A stretch of DNA of 64,000 nt from Hyposmocoma kahamanoa (lineage: Eukaryota > Arthropoda > Insecta > Lepidoptera > Cosmopterigidae): positions 23,309,884 through 23,373,883 of the forward strand of contig NW_020653854.1 in the NCBI RefSeq assembly GCF_003589595.1, written 5' to 3'. A program made the translations under genes and the position numbers. Within the stretch, counting starts at the first letter, position 1, and each line of letters opens with the position of its first letter. The notes under the pieces were generated by a model. It had not been told where the DNA came from. It did not search any database and was given only the letters and a program-made list of their open reading frames with translations. Below are positions 1 through 10,194 of the stretch, in pieces.

Positions 1-13
1 TATGTAGTAAAAC

Positions 14-241
14 CATTGACTTACAAATAAATGGACGACGGGTCTAATACAAAAACCACGAAAAAAATGTCCCAAGTCAACCTATTCGAAATTTAAATTG
101 TTATGTCATCGCAGAATCGCGCTGTCCGTAGAACAAATGAAGAATAAAGCGGAGTGTCGCGCTCTGTATACGATTTTAGCGCCTTACAAGTGCGGACACT
201 TTTTAGCGCGGACCCGACGTCCATATAATTGTAAGTCAATG
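14..241 (+). mobile_element. MITE-1 copy 1 (228-bp class, 8-bp TSD)
   Basis: Starts CATTGACTTACAAAT and ends ATTGTAAGTCAATG, giving a 13-bp inverted terminus. It is flanked by a perfect 8-bp duplication agtaaaac (6-13 and 242-249). Four further full-length copies and one collapsed copy occur in the window. An 8-bp TSD fits the hAT or P superfamilies; the terminal bases do not decide between them. No coding capacity. Confidence 0.9.
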
Positions 242-454
242 AGTAAAACTGATAATATACACTGATCACTTTACGATGCGTAAACACGATTCCTAAAAAT
301 TTCCATTATAGAAAAAAACACAAATTTAAGGTGAAATTTTTCAAGAAAACCGCCGCACTCAGTAAGTATTTTACATATATCAATGATTTTTTTTTATATC
401 AACTGAACTAAACAGATCACGTATAGTATACGATATACATTTACGATATACACT

Positions 455-1520
455 TAATAAACTATCTTCTTTTGTTTATGCACTTCAACACCTCAAACCT
501 GTAACAGACTATAGGACCGACCTTGCGGCTTATTATGCACAAGCGCATTCAATGCTATCGTATGGTGTTATTGTGTGGGGAAATTCCTGTGATGTGGACA
601 AGGTGTTCATACTGCAAAAAAAGTGTATAAGGATAATAACGAATATAGACCAAATGGAATCTTGTAGACCTCATTTTGTTAAGTGTAAAATACTGACCGT
701 TACTTCTCTCTACATTTTCGAGTCATGTAAATTTGTTAGGAAGTACCCACAGTTTTATTCACGTCTGACGAACGATAAACGAAATAACAGAAAGTTAAAC
801 AAGCTTAGAGTACCTTTCTCCAAAATGAAATTAGTTACGTCTGGCCCGCACACCATGTTAATTAGAATTTATAACCACATACCAAATTATATCAAAAACC
901 TGGAAAGACTTACACAGTTTAACTGCCTCCGTGGCCGAACGGTTACCATGCCGGACTGCCACGCAGAGGTCCCAGGTTCGATTCCCGGGCCGGGAGAAAT
1001 GTTTGTATGGCTTACATTTATTTCTCTCGTGAGTTTGGGTGTAATTTATGGTTGTCTATGTGTGTGTCCATGGCACCCGCGACACAGGGTTTCCCCAGTG
1101 CGGGGCTATGTTGAGTGTGTGCATTATTTAAAAAAAAAAAAGTTTACTAAAGAACTAAAGGCATTTCTTGTTAGTAAATGTTATTATGACTTACATGAAT
1201 TTTTTGACGATACGTATGATGACAAATAACAATAATAATACAATTAAAAATACTTCGACATCTCTTATTAATAATTATTGAAATTAATGTATTGTATAAC
1301 GTAAGTTTTCTAATTAAGAATAATGCAATGTATATAATAAATGTTATGATATTATATTGTAATGTAATAATTTAATATAATTAAATGGTGTGATTTATGA
1401 ATTTACCCCTCAGATGTTGCTGTGCCCTTGCAGGGCGTCACATGTATATCATCAATTAATGTTCCATCTTAAATTTGTAATGTGATATGCAATAAACAAT
1501 TGAAACTGAAATTGAAATTA
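455..1520 (+). pseudogene. LINE 3' fragment: C-terminal end of a reverse transcriptase ORF, split by a SINE
   Basis: The reading frame is open from about 455 and encodes the region after the RT catalytic core of a CR1/Jockey-type LINE (YGVIVWGNS and VFILQKKCIRI motifs). A close relative lies on the minus strand at 17866-18640. The polymerase core and endonuclease are absent, so the copy is strongly 5'-truncated. A SINE sits at about 916-1135 between LTQF and TKELKAF; by chance the frame stays open through it, producing a 225-codon ORF that ends at 1229. An AT-rich 3' UTR follows, ending in gaaatt-type repeats near 1510. The clade is inferred from memory of the motifs. Confidence 0.75.
916..1135 (+). 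mobile_element. SINE-1 copy (tRNA-headed), inserted in a LINE
   Basis: The head carries an A-box-like stretch (tccgtggccgaacgg) and a B box (ggttcgattcc), as expected for tRNA-derived pol III promoters. The body ends in an A-run at 1129-1140. The LINE sequence agttta is repeated on both sides, a short TSD. Related copies lie at 9962-10165 (minus), 46024-46115 (head only) and 54525-54700 (minus). Confidence 0.8.
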
Positions 1521-1685
1521 CATTTTTCAAGAAACGCCCGAGAGGACCACCACAGATGCGTTGGTACGATGACGATATCAAAGTACTGGCGGGAACAAAG
1601 TAGTTAGAAACTACTCAAGGCCGGGAAAAATGGCATAAACTGAAGGAGGCCTACACCTTAGGGGTTGAGGAAGGCTAAAGAAGTA
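1521..1685 (+). pseudogene. RTE-type LINE 3'-end fragment
   Basis: Translation gives a degenerate version of the RTE C-terminus: RPRGPPQMRWYDDDIK, a stop, then GREKWHKLKEAYT, matching the layout GRPPTRWTDDL...WRSLGEAYAQ of the better copy at 36153-37298. It ends in an aagaagaagaag run. Only the tail is present. Confidence 0.6.
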
Positions 1686-1889
1686 GAAGAAGAAGATTTG
1701 TAAAAACATAAATTCTGAAATAAAGCTTAGTATTAGGTATTAGAACGGCAAAAATTCGATTTCGAAAACCGAATTACGGGCGTCATCACGCACTCGCGCA
1801 ATCAGCTTGAGCCGGTCATGAAAAGTTTCATGTCCATGCAATAAAAATTAAAAAGATTTGCATTTTGCGTCACCATTCCCAGCGGAAGT

Positions 1890-2040
1890 TTTAGTAGCAG
1901 TAGAGCTTCTTGTGAAACAGTTCGTCCAGGGAAGTACTGCCACCTTACCTGTTTTTGCCGCCAAGCAGTAATATAGGAGTAACATAGGACTTATCAGCCT
2001 CTGGGTGACAGGCGCAGTGGCAGTGGCTCAGATCAAGGAT
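1890..2040 (+). repeat. Repeat A, partial copy
   Basis: Dispersed non-coding repeat recognised by gagcttcttgtgaaa, ccagggaagtactgcc, ctgccgccaagcagtaatg and a later ggcgcagtggcagtg block. At least nine other copies occur in the window. It resembles a repeat I remember as abundant in Lepidoptera; its transposon class is unresolved. Confidence 0.7.
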
Positions 2041-2049
2041 CTTGTCGAA

Positions 2050-2360
2050 CCTTAAGCCACTAAGTACGCCTTCTTCCAGGTGGTCGTTTTTCCTGTATCT
2101 TCTATTGCATAATTAGTCGGAGTAGGTCGTATTTATCATTACGCATTATAGGATCAAAGTACCGTAGTTTGCGTTTTTTGACAGTACTCAAGATCTCTTA
2201 ATTTCTTATTCACCATCTGCAATACTCTTTCATTGGATACTCTATCCGTCCACGATATTTTTAAAATTGTTCTCTAGACCCACATTTCAAAGACTTCTAA
2301 TCGATTACCCATATTTTGAGTTAAGTTCGAACTCTACGCCATACAGAAGAACCGAAAACA
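2050..2360 (-). pseudogene. LINE reverse transcriptase C-terminal fragment
   Basis: Minus-strand translation shows NRLEVFEMWV, an in-frame stop, then LKISWTDRVSNERVLQ, the region following the RT domain in endonuclease-RT LINEs of insects. It has at least three stops or frameshifts, no catalytic core and no intact frame. The clade is uncertain (RTE-like or related). Confidence 0.6.
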
Positions 2361-2734
2361 CGTGGCAACGTGTCAAACGCACCCACAGGACGCAGCTTTA
2401 GAAATGTATTTTTTTCTGACCGGCTTAATTCAATCCTGTGTGGCTAAGTGTGATAATACCTTAAATATGCATACAGATTTGCGTAGTTGCGTGCAAAAGC
2501 TAATAGTGCTTAATATATTCGTCGAGCATCAATCAAACTTCAATTAACTTGGTGGGATGGGTACGTCTTAGTCTCACCCGACATGGATCGACTTGATTGA
2601 ACTTTCAGTACATACTGGCAAAGTTTAGTTCAAACAGAGCCCTTTAGAGATAGGATTAAATGTATTACGATTTGGGGGTGTAGGGTAATACGTGTTGCTT
2701 TCATTTGTAATTGCGGCGATGAGCATAATTATTT
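2361..2734. other. No supported feature
   Basis: AT-rich sequence. A 61-codon open frame at 2362-2547 has no recognisable domain and is probably chance. Confidence 0.5.
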
Positions 2735-3225
2735 ATTTAGGAGTAACTTCTTGGGAAGTAAGTAAGGAAGTACTGCTACCTTACCTATTTCTGCCGCCAA
2801 GCAGTAATGTGTGTTCCGGTTTCGAAAGATAAGCGCCCAGTTACAAGAGGAGAAAGTTTTCGCGCGGCCGCCGCGCGGCTACCGCCTAATTACCGCTCCT
2901 ACGTGTACATTGATGGCGAATCTGAATTCTATTACTAGGCAACAACGTTTAAATTCCTCTGAATAATACAACTGCGTTAACCAAACTTAAGCCAGTCTCG
3001 CCCGCGTGTCCGGGACGGACTAAGAGTGCTGCTGAAATTACAGGCCCATTGGATTTCTCAACTTATGTCTCAGGGTTTCGAAAGCAGTGGTAGCACCTCT
3101 CAAATCTTTATGAAATAAAGCTCTGAGTGGTATTGCAACTTTTATGGACAGGCGTGTCGCTGACTTGTGTGAACACGTCCCATCATTTTGTATCATGAAA
3201 CAGAATTTGATGTCTGATAAATCAT
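2735..3225 (+). repeat. Repeat A copy, split by a nested insert
   Basis: The 5' part (ctgccgccaagcagtaatg, ttccggtttcgaaag) and 3' part (gtgctgctgaaattacagg, gttgcaacttttatggacagg) are both recognisable. They are interrupted at about 2839-3018 by an unrelated GC-rich segment. Confidence 0.75.
2839..3018. mobile_element. Element E, nested in Repeat A (putative MITE, 3-4-bp TSD)
   Basis: Begins cgcccagttacaag directly after taag and ends cgggacggac directly before taag, so the uninterrupted Repeat A sequence is restored by removing it plus one taag. A second copy begins at about 58478. The TAA core fits PIF/Harbinger-type targets, but the termini here are poor inverted repeats, so the class is tentative. 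Confidence 0.5.
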
Positions 3226-3289
3226 TTTAAATACTTTCTGTATATTGGTGGTTTCCTGTTACTAATTGTAGGTACCTAAGTATGTATAT

Positions 3290-3790
3290 ATCTCAGTACA
3301 GTATTAAAAAAACCCGCCTCAAAAGTTAGTGGAATTAGAAGAAGTCGGTTACCGGAAAGTGCGCAAACCCGGATTCATCCCCTAGTTCGCCAATATACGG
3401 AACTTACACAGGATATAATAAAAATCGGTGCTAACTGCTTCAAGTATGTTGAGAGAAAAACACCTTCAATTAGAGCATAGCAAAATCAATCATTAAAATA
3501 ATTGCTCTTCATAAAATTTAGGCGCTATTTATAAAAATAAGTCTTCATGCCTGAACAGCCACTCTTAGAGGTGGAATACTTTCTTCAATATTAAATGGGG
3601 CCACTGCTACTAACAACAACAAAAAAAGAATCATCAAAATCGGTTCACTAATTTCGCGACTTATTGCGTAAAATAAACACAAAAAATTAAAAAAAAACAA
3701 AGTCGAATTGAGAACCTCTTCCTTTTTAAGTCGGTTGAAAACAATGTTATTATAGTTTGATAGTTTCACAGACAAGGTTCTTTTTAAATT
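3290..3790. repeat. Repeat C copy
   Basis: Shares long stretches with 45285-45920, including taaaatttaggcgctattta, gttcgcca-type blocks and aaaaaagaatcat followed by cggttcac. Fragments also lie at 54980-55195 and 55520-55575. The ccgacttcaaaa/gtcggtt ends match a repeat I recall as widespread in Lepidoptera. Non-coding. Confidence 0.65.
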
Positions 3791-3844
3791 TTTGGCAAAT
3801 TGATTTCATTGTTTATTTACTACTTTGCACCTTAATAATTGTTG

Positions 3845-4010
3845 TTTTTTTTATTAACCTATTATGTCCAATAGCTGGGCAAAGGCCTCCCCCAAAATCC
3901 TCCATTGCTCTCTGTGTTTGGTGATCTCCCACCACTCCCCCTCAAACCCATCAAGACCGTCAGCCAACCAACGCCGTCTTTCCATCCTCTAATTGTTTCT
4001 ACACACAAAA
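3845..4010 (-). pseudogene. RTE-type LINE 3'-end fragment
   Basis: Minus-strand translation reads EWWEITKHREQWRILGEAFAQ, the RTE C-terminal signature (W...A.DR..WR.LGEAFAQ). The plus strand shows the complementary gctgggcaaaggcctccccc. Only the tail is present, with changes upstream. Confidence 0.65.
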
Positions 4011-4146
4011 ATTTAAATAAAATTGGATATGATAAATATGACCATAGAGCAACCTGTAAAGTATGAAAAACAGTGATAGATTTAACATTAATACGAGGAA
4101 TAATATATAATATAATATATAATTATTTGACTGTTACATTAGGAAA

Positions 4147-4203
4147 GGCATTAATATACGAGTGTGGGTTTATGAAACGAGCCGACACGAGTGTTTTAAT
4201 GCC
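4147..4203. repeat. Short imperfect inverted repeat
   Basis: Left arm ggcattaatatacgagtgtg and right arm cgacacgagtgttttaatgcc are imperfect inverted copies of each other around a short centre. It could be a small MITE; no TSD was found. Confidence 0.5.
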
Positions 4204-4233
4204 TTACTCCATGAAGTGTCGTACCGCATGTTA

Positions 4234-4441
4234 GGCTCAACTCATACTAGGGCAGAGTCGAAGCGTCGCGTCGCGTCCTGTTTTTCAACTACACCGAGGG
4301 GCGACGCGCGACGACTCTCGATTCCATATTTGCATAACACAAATTTGTACCTTAATAATGGGAAAATAGAGATGAATATGCTATAGGCGAAAAACATGAC
4401 GCGTCGCGACGCTCCGACTCTGCGCCAGTGTGAGTTGAGCC
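4234..4441. mobile_element. 208-bp PIF/Harbinger-type MITE (TTA TSD)
   Basis: Begins GGCTCAACTCATACTAGG and ends with its imperfect inverse (CCAGTGTGAGTTGAGCC). The inverted arms run about 55 bp with few mismatches (gcagagtcg, agcgtcgcg, tgtttttc blocks). TTA is duplicated on both sides (4231-4233 and 4442-4444), the TWA target typical of PIF/Harbinger. The 74-codon frame across it is chance. Confidence 0.8.
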
Positions 4442-4444
4442 TTA

Positions 4445-5097
4445 CGGGCGAAATGGCGGCAAATAAAAACTTTTCTCACGTTTATCACACAACCGTAGTT
4501 TTTATTTAATTCATAGACAAACTAGAGTCGGCTCAACTATCATATCGTTCGATATCAAGTAACGTGTGAAATTTGTTAAAATTGTTTGCTGTTGACATTT
4601 CATTTCGAATAAAACTTCATCTCGACTGATATTAGAATTGAGGTCGAATCAAATTGTTTTGTTTTTCAGAGATGTTCGACATTTGAATGTAATAATAAAA
4701 TCGAACTAAGTAATAATAACATTTTCACATATAAGAAATTTGTTCTAACAAAACAGTTTATCTTTGTGCTTTTCGTAATTTGCGGATTTTGAACACATAT
4801 AGAGGGTTTGTGAGACGTGTAGATAAAAATATTAATTAAAATGGCTATTCTTGTAAGTCGTCTTCACAAAGTCACAAATTAATTTAAGAGGAATATATAC
4901 GGTTCTATAACAAGATTCCGGTTGAAATTCGCACTTCGATGCCTTACTTTCTCAGCCACGTATCTTATAAAGAGTGATTATGCAGACGATGGGAAAACTT
5001 TTTATTTATTTTAAATTTCTATTTATTTCGATGAATTACTATAAGAATAGGTAAAAGCAAAAAAAATATGACGTGAAATCAGCCTGCAAATTTTGTA
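4445..5097. other. No supported feature
   Basis: AT-rich unique-looking sequence without coding frames, terminal repeats or recognised families. Confidence 0.5.
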
Positions 5098-5105
5098 TAT
5101 ACAAT

Positions 5106-5391
5106 CATTGACTAACAAATAAATGGACGACGGATCTAATACAAAAACCACGAAAAAAATGTCCCAAGTCAACCTATTTAAACGTAGTGACATGTAAAGG
5201 AAAATGAAAAAGCTAAAACGTTGAATTTAAATTGTAATGTCATCGCGGTACTGTCTAATTTTGCTTGCTTCGCTGTCAGTCGAACAAACGAAGACTAAAG
5301 CGTGAATGACGCTCTGTATACGATTTTAACGCCCTATAAGTTCGGACACTTTTTAACGCGGATCCGACGTCCATATAATTGTAAGTCAATG
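5106..5391 (+). mobile_element. MITE-1 copy 2 (286-bp class)
   Basis: Same termini as the copy at 14-241 (CATTGACT...AGTCAATG), but with an extra ~58-bp interior block (aacgtagtgacatgtaaagg and following). The left TSD is tatacaat (5098-5105). The right TSD is split: the downstream copy of tatacaat is interrupted by the Ginger-type element that follows. Confidence 0.85.
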
Positions 5392-5395
5392 TATA

Positions 5396-7168
5396 TATGT
5401 CGTGGCCATATCGTAGATTTGCTCATTTCATGAAATGCTTTAGTATTTCATGAAATGGTCGCATTTCATGAAATGTTTGACTGTCTATTGGCCACATCAT
5501 GATATGGTTTGGGCAGATCAATGATAAAAATCGTTTCTCGATGTGGTCAACTAAAAGCGCGACTATTTCATAAAGTATTCAAGATTACTTTGATCATATC
5601 GTAAAATAGTTACATGAATTACCGGTAGAGGCGCTGTAAGCGCTTTGTTTATGTGTGAAGATGGCGGCCGCGGACGATAATGTTGTTTCTCGCAGAGAAA
5701 AAAATAATAATTCGTTGTTAAGTGAAGAAGAAAGTGACGACAAAAGATTATACGACGAAAAGGTTCTGGAGTACTATGCAAGTCACGCAAAAACTGAGCA
5801 AAATGTAAAAAAACCTTGGACTTCGGTTCAGATTTTACAGGTTAGTAGTTTACTGTTAAATTACTTCATTATTAATTTATTTTATTAAATTACTCTATCC
5901 TAGCTAACGTATATTGTATTTCCATTTAATTGATATTATTCTAAGTTTGTTAATTATGACATTATAAAAATTGTTTTGTTTTTCTTTTTAGGTTATAAAC
6001 CAAATTAAGGAGAGTAGGGTGACTACGCAAAGAAGTCCATGGATTATTACTGGCTGTCAAAATACGACATTATGGAAACAGCGGACGAGGAATACCTTAT
6101 ATTCAAGAAAAAATGCGTAGACGATCCTACTATTCGAATAATTCCAGTGGAGAAGTATTTTGAAATATTAAAGGAAGTTCATAAAACTGTTGGACATGGT
6201 GGACGACTAAAAATGATTCAACACATTAAAAATAGGCTTTATATTCCAAAGAAACCTATTGAGCTATTTGTTGACCTGTGCTCTGTTTGTGAGAAGAAAC
6301 GTGCAGTACCAAGGAAAGGTATAGTAACTCAGCCGATAGTGTCCAAGGATTTTAACACACGAGGACAGGTGGATTTGATCGATTTACAGTCTGCCCCGGA
6401 TGGAGAATTTAAATGGCTGATGAATTATCAAGATCATGCAACAAAATTTTTACACCTCAGACCACTAAAATCGAAGAAAGCTGCAGAAGTAGCCATGGAA
6501 CTTTTAAAAATATTCTTGGAATTTGGCGCCCCCTTCATATTACAAAGTGATAATGGAATTTGCAAGCCAGCAAAAAATCAGTGCTGTACGAAGAGATGCG
6601 CATGTTTCAAGAACAAAACACTTTGTACTTCAAAGTGTCACCAAAGTTTGTCATGCGCGAACAAATGACTGAAAGGGTGTAAGACTGACTTTTTAATTTT
6701 AATTCATATAAAATAATAATTTTTAATATTTTTTAATTTTAATTCCATGTGATTTTTATATTACTTGTTGTAACTATTAACCAAAGTACGTACCTACTTA
6801 TTTCTAAGTATTTGATTCTATTCTAAAAATAAATGTGTAACTTGACATATTGTGTCATACCTATTTAACAAAATTTGTTTAATATTGTTACATAAATTTG
6901 TTTAATTTTGTTACGAAAATTTCATAAGTTTGTGATAATTGGACTTAAATTACAATAAATAAGTTCTTACCATATTCTGGATTTTTATCAAATATTTTAT
7001 GGACACCCTATTTATACGATTCGGCCAAACGTGGATGACAAAATCCTGAAACGTAGACGATTTTATGATCTGGTCAAATTGAGTTGCCCACATCATGAAA
7101 TGCGACCATTTCATGAAATACTAAAGCATTTCATGAAATGAGCAAATCTACGATATGGCCACGACATA
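5396..7168 (+). mobile_element. Ginger/KRBA2-type DNA transposon with long TIRs, internally deleted
   Basis: Both ends carry a long inverted repeat starting (TA)TGTCGTGGCCATATCG and containing several atttcatgaaatg motifs; the left arm reaches about 5485, the right arm starts about 7088. Outside lies tata on both sides. If the ends are TATGTCG...CGACATA, removing the element and one tata restores tatacaat, exactly the TSD of the adjacent MITE-1. Inside is a spliced integrase-like gene that lacks part of its catalytic domain. The 4-bp TSD, TGT ends and integrase of KRBA2 type fit the Ginger superfamily; the superfamily name is from memory. Confidence 0.75.
5655..6668 (+). pseudogene. KRBA2-like integrase/transposase, two exons, frameshifted and lacking the DDE glutamate
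   Basis: Exon 1 (5655 to about 5839) encodes an acidic N-terminus and ends CAG before a gttagt donor. An acceptor ttttag precedes exon 2 at about 5992. Exon 2 first reads VINQIKESR in phase, then must shift frame near 6020-6030 to enter the main frame (6039-6668). That frame has an HHCC zinc-binding integrase N-domain (H48, H53, C81, C84 of the 209-aa frame), the first catalytic Asp in GQVDLIDLQS (D112) and the second in LQSDNG (D171). Directly after DNG the frame jumps to a Cys-rich tail (CACFKNKTLC, SKCHQSLSC) usually found far downstream in this family, so the segment holding the third acidic residue is deleted. The product could not catalyse strand transfer; the copy is non-autonomous. 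Confidence 0.8.
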
Positions 7169-7172
7169 TATA

Positions 7173-7975
7173 CAATGCATTTTTTGCATTTAAATTACTT
7201 TGTGCTTTAAGATACGAGTTTGAAAAAGTAAGGCGACTATTATAATATATCTACGATATTTCAAATGAATATTGTAAATTATAAATATGTGCATATCTTT
7301 ATTTACTCAACACTGAATATTATTTATAGCATTCCCAAAAGTTTACAATGTAGCAGGTGGACACGCTTAAATTAGAGCTCGGGGACCCTGTTTGGTACAT
7401 CCAATATACACAGAGAGGGCAACATTTCAATTACGTATTAAATCAAGTTAACAAACGTTTTAGCAACAAATAATGTCCCTAAAAACAATACAAAAAACAA
7501 AATACAATTTATACACAAAGACAATTCTTAAATCTCAAATAGAACTATTCTAATGCTATATTATTATTTTGAAAGATTAATAAATATTTATAAATGCTAT
7601 TAACAAAGAAAATAAAAATAGCAAAATATTGCGGTTGTTACGCAACCCTAATACAAGTAATGCGTCGAGTAAGCACCGCCCCGATTCAGTATGGACAACG
7701 ACCCATTGCACGAGGCGCCGATGCAGCACAACGTGACCGGCTGATGACATCAATCACCTCATCGTGGCTATTTTAAAATTCATCGAATTCATTCTTGTTC
7801 CAACCATCGGTCGAGTCTGATATTTTTTAATTATGCTTTCTTAAATAAAATTGATTTTTTTTGACCTTCCGCTGCAAAACCACATAATTCGGTAGTATTT
7901 ATGCCTAGTATTTATTTATTTATGTATGTCTACTAAATACACTATGTATATAAATTATTGTTATTATTATTTTAT
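7173..7975. other. No supported feature
   Basis: AT-rich, unassigned sequence. The 60-codon frame at 7594-7776 shows no domain. Confidence 0.5.
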
Positions 7976-7979
7976 GTAA

Positions 7980-8480
7980 GGAAGGAGGCAAACGAGCAGA
8001 CGAGCCACTTGATAGGAGGTGGTCATCGTCGCGCATGGGCATTTACAACATCAGATGAGCTGCCTATGCATTGCCAGCCTTTGAGAGCCCTGTAAACACG
8101 CTTTTTGAAGAACCCCATGTCATAGCGCAAAGGAAATACTTTAGGAGGAAGATCATTCCACACTTTGCAGGTTCGAGGAAGAAAGGAACGAGATGCCCGC
8201 GTGGTCTTACAATACCAGGCACCGAAGATGTGGGGATGCAGTCTACTCCTTTGGCGGGAGGTGCGATGGTAGAAACGAGACGGTGGCACCAGTTCGAAAA
8301 GTTCCTCAGAGCACTTCCCATTATAAAGACGGTAGAACACACACATAGAGCCAACGTCTCTCCGTAGGCTAAAAGGCTCCATACCGTCTTTGAGTTTGGG
8401 ATCATCGATAATACGAACAACCTTACATTGGATGGAGTCAAGTGGATCAAGCTGGTATTTGAGAGCTCCTGTCCAGAGAT
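7980..8480 (-). pseudogene. LINE reverse transcriptase C-terminal fragment (Jockey/CR1-like)
   Basis: Minus-strand frame 8382-8023 encodes LRRDVGSMCVFYRLYNGKC, LFELVPPSRFYHRT, LPRTCKVWNDLPPKVFPLRY and FFKKRVY, the conserved tail after the RT domain in a common lepidopteran LINE family. The upstream part (NVRLFVLSMIPNSK frame) is in a different phase, so at least one frameshift is present. The same domain recurs at 14365-14680, 14735-15120, 44425-44580, 53100-53250 and 60665-60890. No catalytic core. Confidence 0.75.
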
Positions 8481-8629
8481 GCGAGCAATACTCCTTATTT
8501 ATTATTTACATAGATCAACCCCCAGAGTCTCTTACTTATTCTTCTCAGGGAATCTGCCTTATGAATGAGAGTAGAGTTTAATAAATGCATCGATTTCAAA
8601 TGCAATTTAATTACATTATAAATAAATAT

Positions 8630-8790
8630 AAATATATTAGACAACATCACTCAGACCCGAAACAAAATTGGAAATTTAGTTTTCTACATTGGCCCGGCCG
8701 GGGATCGAATATGGGACTTCAAAGATGGCGACACCATGAAAACCGTTGTGCACGTCACTCGACGATGGAAGTCGTCAAATATGAAATAAA
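8630..8790 (-). mobile_element. SINE-3 fragment (tRNA-like head)
   Basis: On the minus strand cgtcgagtgacgtgcacaac, ttttcatggtgtcgccatct and a degraded B-box region (catattcgatccc) match the copy at 63365-63560. The ata-rich tail (aatataaatatattag reverse complement) lies at 8620-8640. Confidence 0.6.
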
Positions 8791-8854
8791 GATTATATTT
8801 CAGTTGTGTTTCTTTAGTTGTTATAACAGAGATCGAAAAACAAAGAAAAAATCA

Positions 8855-8945
8855 TTCTATCTGGCTGGATTCGAACCGGTACCCTTAGGCAATACGTGGC
8901 AGATGCTCTGCCAATTAAGCCACGGAACGAACCAGCTGATCTTAT
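8855..8945 (-). mobile_element. SINE-2 head (tRNA-like)
   Basis: The minus strand begins ggttcgttccgtggcttaat (A-box region) and contains the B box ggttcgaatcc. The same start appears in the SINE at 41593-41825 and at 42862-42920. Acceptor-stem complementarity is poor, so it is a SINE head rather than a functional tRNA gene. Confidence 0.65.
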
Positions 8946-9099
8946 GAATTTTTGTATGTGTTTGTTACAGATATTTATTTTTGGTTTTCAACGACTTTTT
9001 TACCGTAGCGCCATCTGTGAGAAATTTATTTCTTCACTCAGAGTGTCTTTCTTTGACATTCCTCTCAGAGAAATCTCATAATTGACTGCAATCATTTCC

Positions 9100-9132
9100 T
9101 CATTCATTCAGTCACAGTCACAGTCACAGTCA
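9100..9132 (+). repeat. (CAGTCA)n-like microsatellite
   Basis: Four consecutive cagtca-type units ending in cagtcattacc. Confidence 0.75.
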
Positions 9133-9244
9133 TTACCTTCTCAATTGCAATCTTCAAAATACTTCTAACCTATTTGGTATAGGTTAGACGGATCGACAGA
9201 AGTTCGCATTAGGGGTGTGTCAGCCAGGCATGCAGCATGTGAAA

Positions 9245-9500
9245 TAGCATACTGCGCTACAAAATAAAAATCGTTGACGTTGGCCATAAAGCCGCGAGCA
9301 TAAAATGTCAAACGAGCTGTGGGCAAAGACCACTACGGAGTGGATCCCACCAAACGCAAAACGAAGCCGTAAAAGACCCAGAAAGAGATGGCGTGACGAA
9401 TTGGACGTGTAAGAGGTCTTGGCCTGTAGCGCCGTTAAATCGCGAAGAGTGGAAAAAGGGTAGGGAGGCCCTTGCCCTGCAGAGGGATAGTAATGGCTGA
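9245..9500 (+). pseudogene. LINE 3'-end fragment (RTE-like tail)
   Basis: Plus-strand translation shows NELWAKTTTEWIPP, then RPRKRWRDELDV, followed by a frameshifted REEWKKGREALALQRDSNG. This is the C-terminal pattern (W..R..EW.P, RPR.RW.D.L, W...EA) of RTE-like endonuclease-RT elements. The stop after DELDV and the phase change mark it as dead. Confidence 0.65.
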
Positions 9501-9575
9501 AAAATGAAAAATGAAATTTGGTATAGCTTCCAAGAAAAAGGAATCTAAGAGAGAGACGGTGGAGACATAACAACG

Positions 9576-9958
9576 CTACATAATTATCTTATTTCTACTA
9601 CATCGGAAAGTATGCTTTACATTTTTAACAATAGTGAGATTTTGAACTCGTATAACATAAATATAAACAAAATTATTATATAATCTTTGAAAAAATATAT
9701 AAAAGGGATTGCAATCAAAAATGGTTAAAGTGAAATTAACATTATAACTTGTAAATTGATCAATTTCCATTTATTTAACGTTCTAATGGAATCAATCTGT
9801 TCAGGCAATCGCGTTTGATCGAGTACAATTTAACCAAAACGATTTCAATATAACCCAATAAGTAACGTTATCAAACCTGGGTTTGGTAAAATATAATAAT
9901 TATTTTCCTGTTTAATGTTAAATTGCTTGTTTTAGAACAGGGTTAAGTAAGAAATTTT
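9576..9958. other. No supported feature
   Basis: AT-rich spacer without motifs. Confidence 0.5.
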
Positions 9959-9961
9959 TAG

Positions 9962-10165
9962 TTTTTTTTTATAAGCCTCGCACTACGGAAACCTATGTCG
10001 CAGGTGCCATCGACACACATAGACAACCACAAATTACATCCAAACTCGCGAGAGAAATAAATGTAGGCCATAGAAATATTTCTCCCGACCCGGGAATCGA
10101 CCTTGGGACCTCTGCGTGGCAGTCCGGTATGTTAACCGTTTGGCCACGGAGGCAGTTAAACTAAT
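9962..10165 (-). mobile_element. SINE-1 copy, near full length
   Basis: Reverse complement of the 916-1135 SINE: head actgcctccgtggccaaacg, B-box area with ggtcgattccc, tail ending in an A-run (T-run at 9962-9970 on the plus strand). Confidence 0.8.
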
Positions 10166-10194
10166 CAACGCATCTTAAGCCTTGAGAGCCTTTT

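Noticed and set aside
8071..8367. 98-codon plus-strand frame
   Set aside because: Antisense shadow of the LINE RT C-terminal fragment on the minus strand.
8855..8945. Possible tRNA gene on the minus strand
   Set aside because: A and B boxes are present but the acceptor stem does not pair; the head is shared with other SINE-2 copies.
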